From: Staphylococcus lloydii
GTDB taxonomy: Bacteria; Bacillota; Bacilli; Staphylococcales; Staphylococcaceae
Assembly: GCF_015775975.1 (NCBI RefSeq)
Contig: NZ_CP064056.1
Coordinates: 310,001 to 374,000, forward strand
Direction: 5' to 3'
Length of the DNA stretch: 64,000 nucleotides
Part shown: positions 62,956-64,000 of the stretch, one piece after another
Numbering within the stretch: the stretch's first letter is position 1
Layout: the number at the start of each line of letters is the position of its first letter
Notes under the pieces: model-generated
The model's database searches: none
Told to the model about the DNA's origin: nothing
The model's input: the letters and a program-made list of their open reading frames with translations, nothing else
Program-made: the position numbers and the translations under genes

Positions 62956-62984
62956 TTGACAATAGTTAGACAAAAATAGATAAT
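62956..62984 (+). promoter_or_regulatory. promoter of the sensor kinase gene
   Basis: TTGACA (62956-62961) and GATAAT (62979-62984) are 17 bases apart, about 60 bases before the first kinase codons. Confidence 0.78.
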
Positions 62985-63042
62985 TGTTACATATAAATTG
63001 AATTATCAAAATATTCACACATCATGATGGGGATGATAGGTC

Positions 63043-64000
63043 ATCGACAATGTTACAGACATTTGTAAAAACTACACGACATTATCGCAAGAAGAAATAA
63101 CAGAGATTGTACAATTAACGGCACAATTACAGCGTATTGCAGATTTAAATAGGTCATATGTATTTATTGATTGTTTTTTTAAAGAATCAAACCATCTTAT
63201 TGTGGTTGCTGAAGCCGTGCCATCAAAAGAAGCTAATTTATACCAAAATTCTGTACTAACGCAAAATGTATATGAGAAGTTTGAACCTGCCGTTTTCCGA
63301 TCTTTACGTACTGATAAAGATGTACACCATCATAAGGCAGTAACGCAAGAAGGCCAAGTCGTTGAACAAAATGTGACGCCTATTAAAGTAAATGGCAATG
63401 TTATTGGCGCCTTAATCATGGAAAAGGATATAACGCGACAAATTAAAAATGAAGAGAAGTTATATGTGCTTTCAAGGGCAACCGAAACGATAAGTGAATT
63501 ATTTAAATATCCTAGTAGTGAACAAATATTTGTGCCAGATATGATTGAAGAAGCGTTGTTTTATCTTGATACGTCATTCATCGTCCAGTACTACAATTTA
63601 AAAGGTGAGAAAATTGTTCAAGATTTAACCGATAAACAATGCGATTTGAATATATCGATTTTAGATATCTTCCCAGATTTTGGTTACATATTGAATGATG
63701 ACAGAGTGTTTGTGATTGAAAATAAGGCAATACTAAACAAACACTTTCAAATCAAATGTATTAAATTATTTACCGACCAACAACTGACTGGATATTTGAT
63801 GATGTTAAAAGATATTACAGATGCTAAAGAAAAAGAAAAAGCTGTAATTTCCAAAACAGTAGCAATTCGAGAAGTACATCATCGTGTTAAAAATAACTTG
63901 CAAACTGTGGCTAGTTTATTAAGGCTACAAATGAGGATGGACGTACCAGAGGAAAGTAAGCATTATTTTCAAGAAAGCTTGAATCGTATATTGTGTATCG
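63043..64000 (+). CDS. PdtaS-like sensor histidine kinase (HisKA_2 family), cut by the window end
   Basis: The frame is open from 63040 to the window end, about 319 codons. The N-terminal sensor module (DICKNYTTLSQEEITEIVQL, then IADLNRSYVFIDCFF and VVAEAVPSKEANLYQNSV) matches the GAF-like domain of PdtaS/EutW kinases. A PAS-like part follows. The phospho-accepting H-box REVHHRVKNNLQTVASLLRL is at about 63868-63930. The ATPase domain lies beyond the window. Such kinases usually signal to ANTAR antiterminators. No ATG, GTG or TTG is in frame after the stop at 63037; ATC 63043, eight bases past GGGGAT, is my best guess for the start. Confidence 0.8.
   Translation, partial: MDNVTDICKNYTTLSQEEITEIVQLTAQLQRIADLNRSYVFIDCFFKESNHLIVVAEAVPSKEANLYQNSVLTQNVYEKFEPAVFRSLRTDKDVHHHKAVTQEGQVVEQNVTPIKVNGNVIGALIMEKDITRQIKNEEKLYVLSRATETISELFKYPSSEQIFVPDMIEEALFYLDTSFIVQYYNLKGEKIVQDLTDKQCDLNISILDIFPDFGYILNDDRVFVIENKAILNKHFQIKCIKLFTDQQLTGYLMMLKDITDAKEKEKAVISKTVAIREVHHRVKNNLQTVASLLRLQMRMDVPEESKHYFQESLNRILCI

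Noticed and set aside
1..64000. CRISPR array, prophage, insertion sequence or integron
   Set aside because: No regularly spaced repeats, transposase, integrase or attachment-site pairs were seen.

Overview
The window is low-GC Firmicute DNA, and its gene set is that of a coagulase-negative Staphylococcus or a close relative. It has an intact fadXDEBA fatty-acid degradation operon, a drp35 lactonase, an SsaA-type CHAP protein with a WalR-like box, an mpsABC bicarbonate/membrane-potential operon, a YSIRK/LPXTG surface protein and two Fst-type type I toxin-antitoxin loci. I cannot name the species. I see no rRNA, tRNA, insertion sequence, prophage or CRISPR array, so this reads as chromosomal metabolic and accessory DNA.

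Layout. 1-650: first Fst/par-type toxin-antitoxin locus. 650-7000: a small membrane protein, arylamine N-acetyltransferase, a DUF4064-type membrane protein with a long disordered repeat tail, a DUF454 protein, a ring-cleaving dioxygenase, MsrA and a histidine phosphatase. 7200-12050: methyltransferase, AEC transporter, secreted CHAP hydrolase and a polytopic membrane protein. 12054-13034: drp35. 13272-17545: a four-gene catabolic operon (YfcC carrier, aspartoacylase-like deacylase, RpiR regulator, M20 peptidase) with a cre site and a perfect inverted repeat on its promoter. 17615-21940: a four-gene ABC-2 exporter operon with a membrane-anchored extracellular protein. 22246-29723: secreted 5'-nucleotidase, a lone ilvD, an amino-acid permease and a large-subunit catalase with a clear SigB promoter. 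29863-37800: fadXDEBA with two cre sites and a coupled leader peptide. 38008-40363: a TPP riboswitch in front of an SDR and a flavin monooxygenase. 40370-40600: second toxin-antitoxin locus. 40721-46910: LysE exporter with MocR regulator, the LPXTG protein, and a second LysE exporter with an AraC regulator. 46987-51346: LysR/YeiH pair and two tandem paralogous membrane proteins of unknown function. 51712-58376: aldehyde dehydrogenase and mpsABC, the latter preceded by a predicted leader RNA or sRNA. 58576-62911: two MFS/LysR pairs. The window ends inside a PdtaS-like sensor kinase.

How it fits together. Carbon-catabolite control appears at the YfcC operon, at fadX and fadE, and probably at the aldehyde dehydrogenase gene. 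Several transporters sit beside their own regulator with a readable operator between them. The points most worth following up are the TPP riboswitch attached to genes that are not classical thiamine genes, the two toxin-antitoxin loci whose antisense repeats differ so that each should recognise only its own partner, the promoter-to-terminator unit just ahead of mpsA, and the tandem membrane paralogs at 49053-51346.
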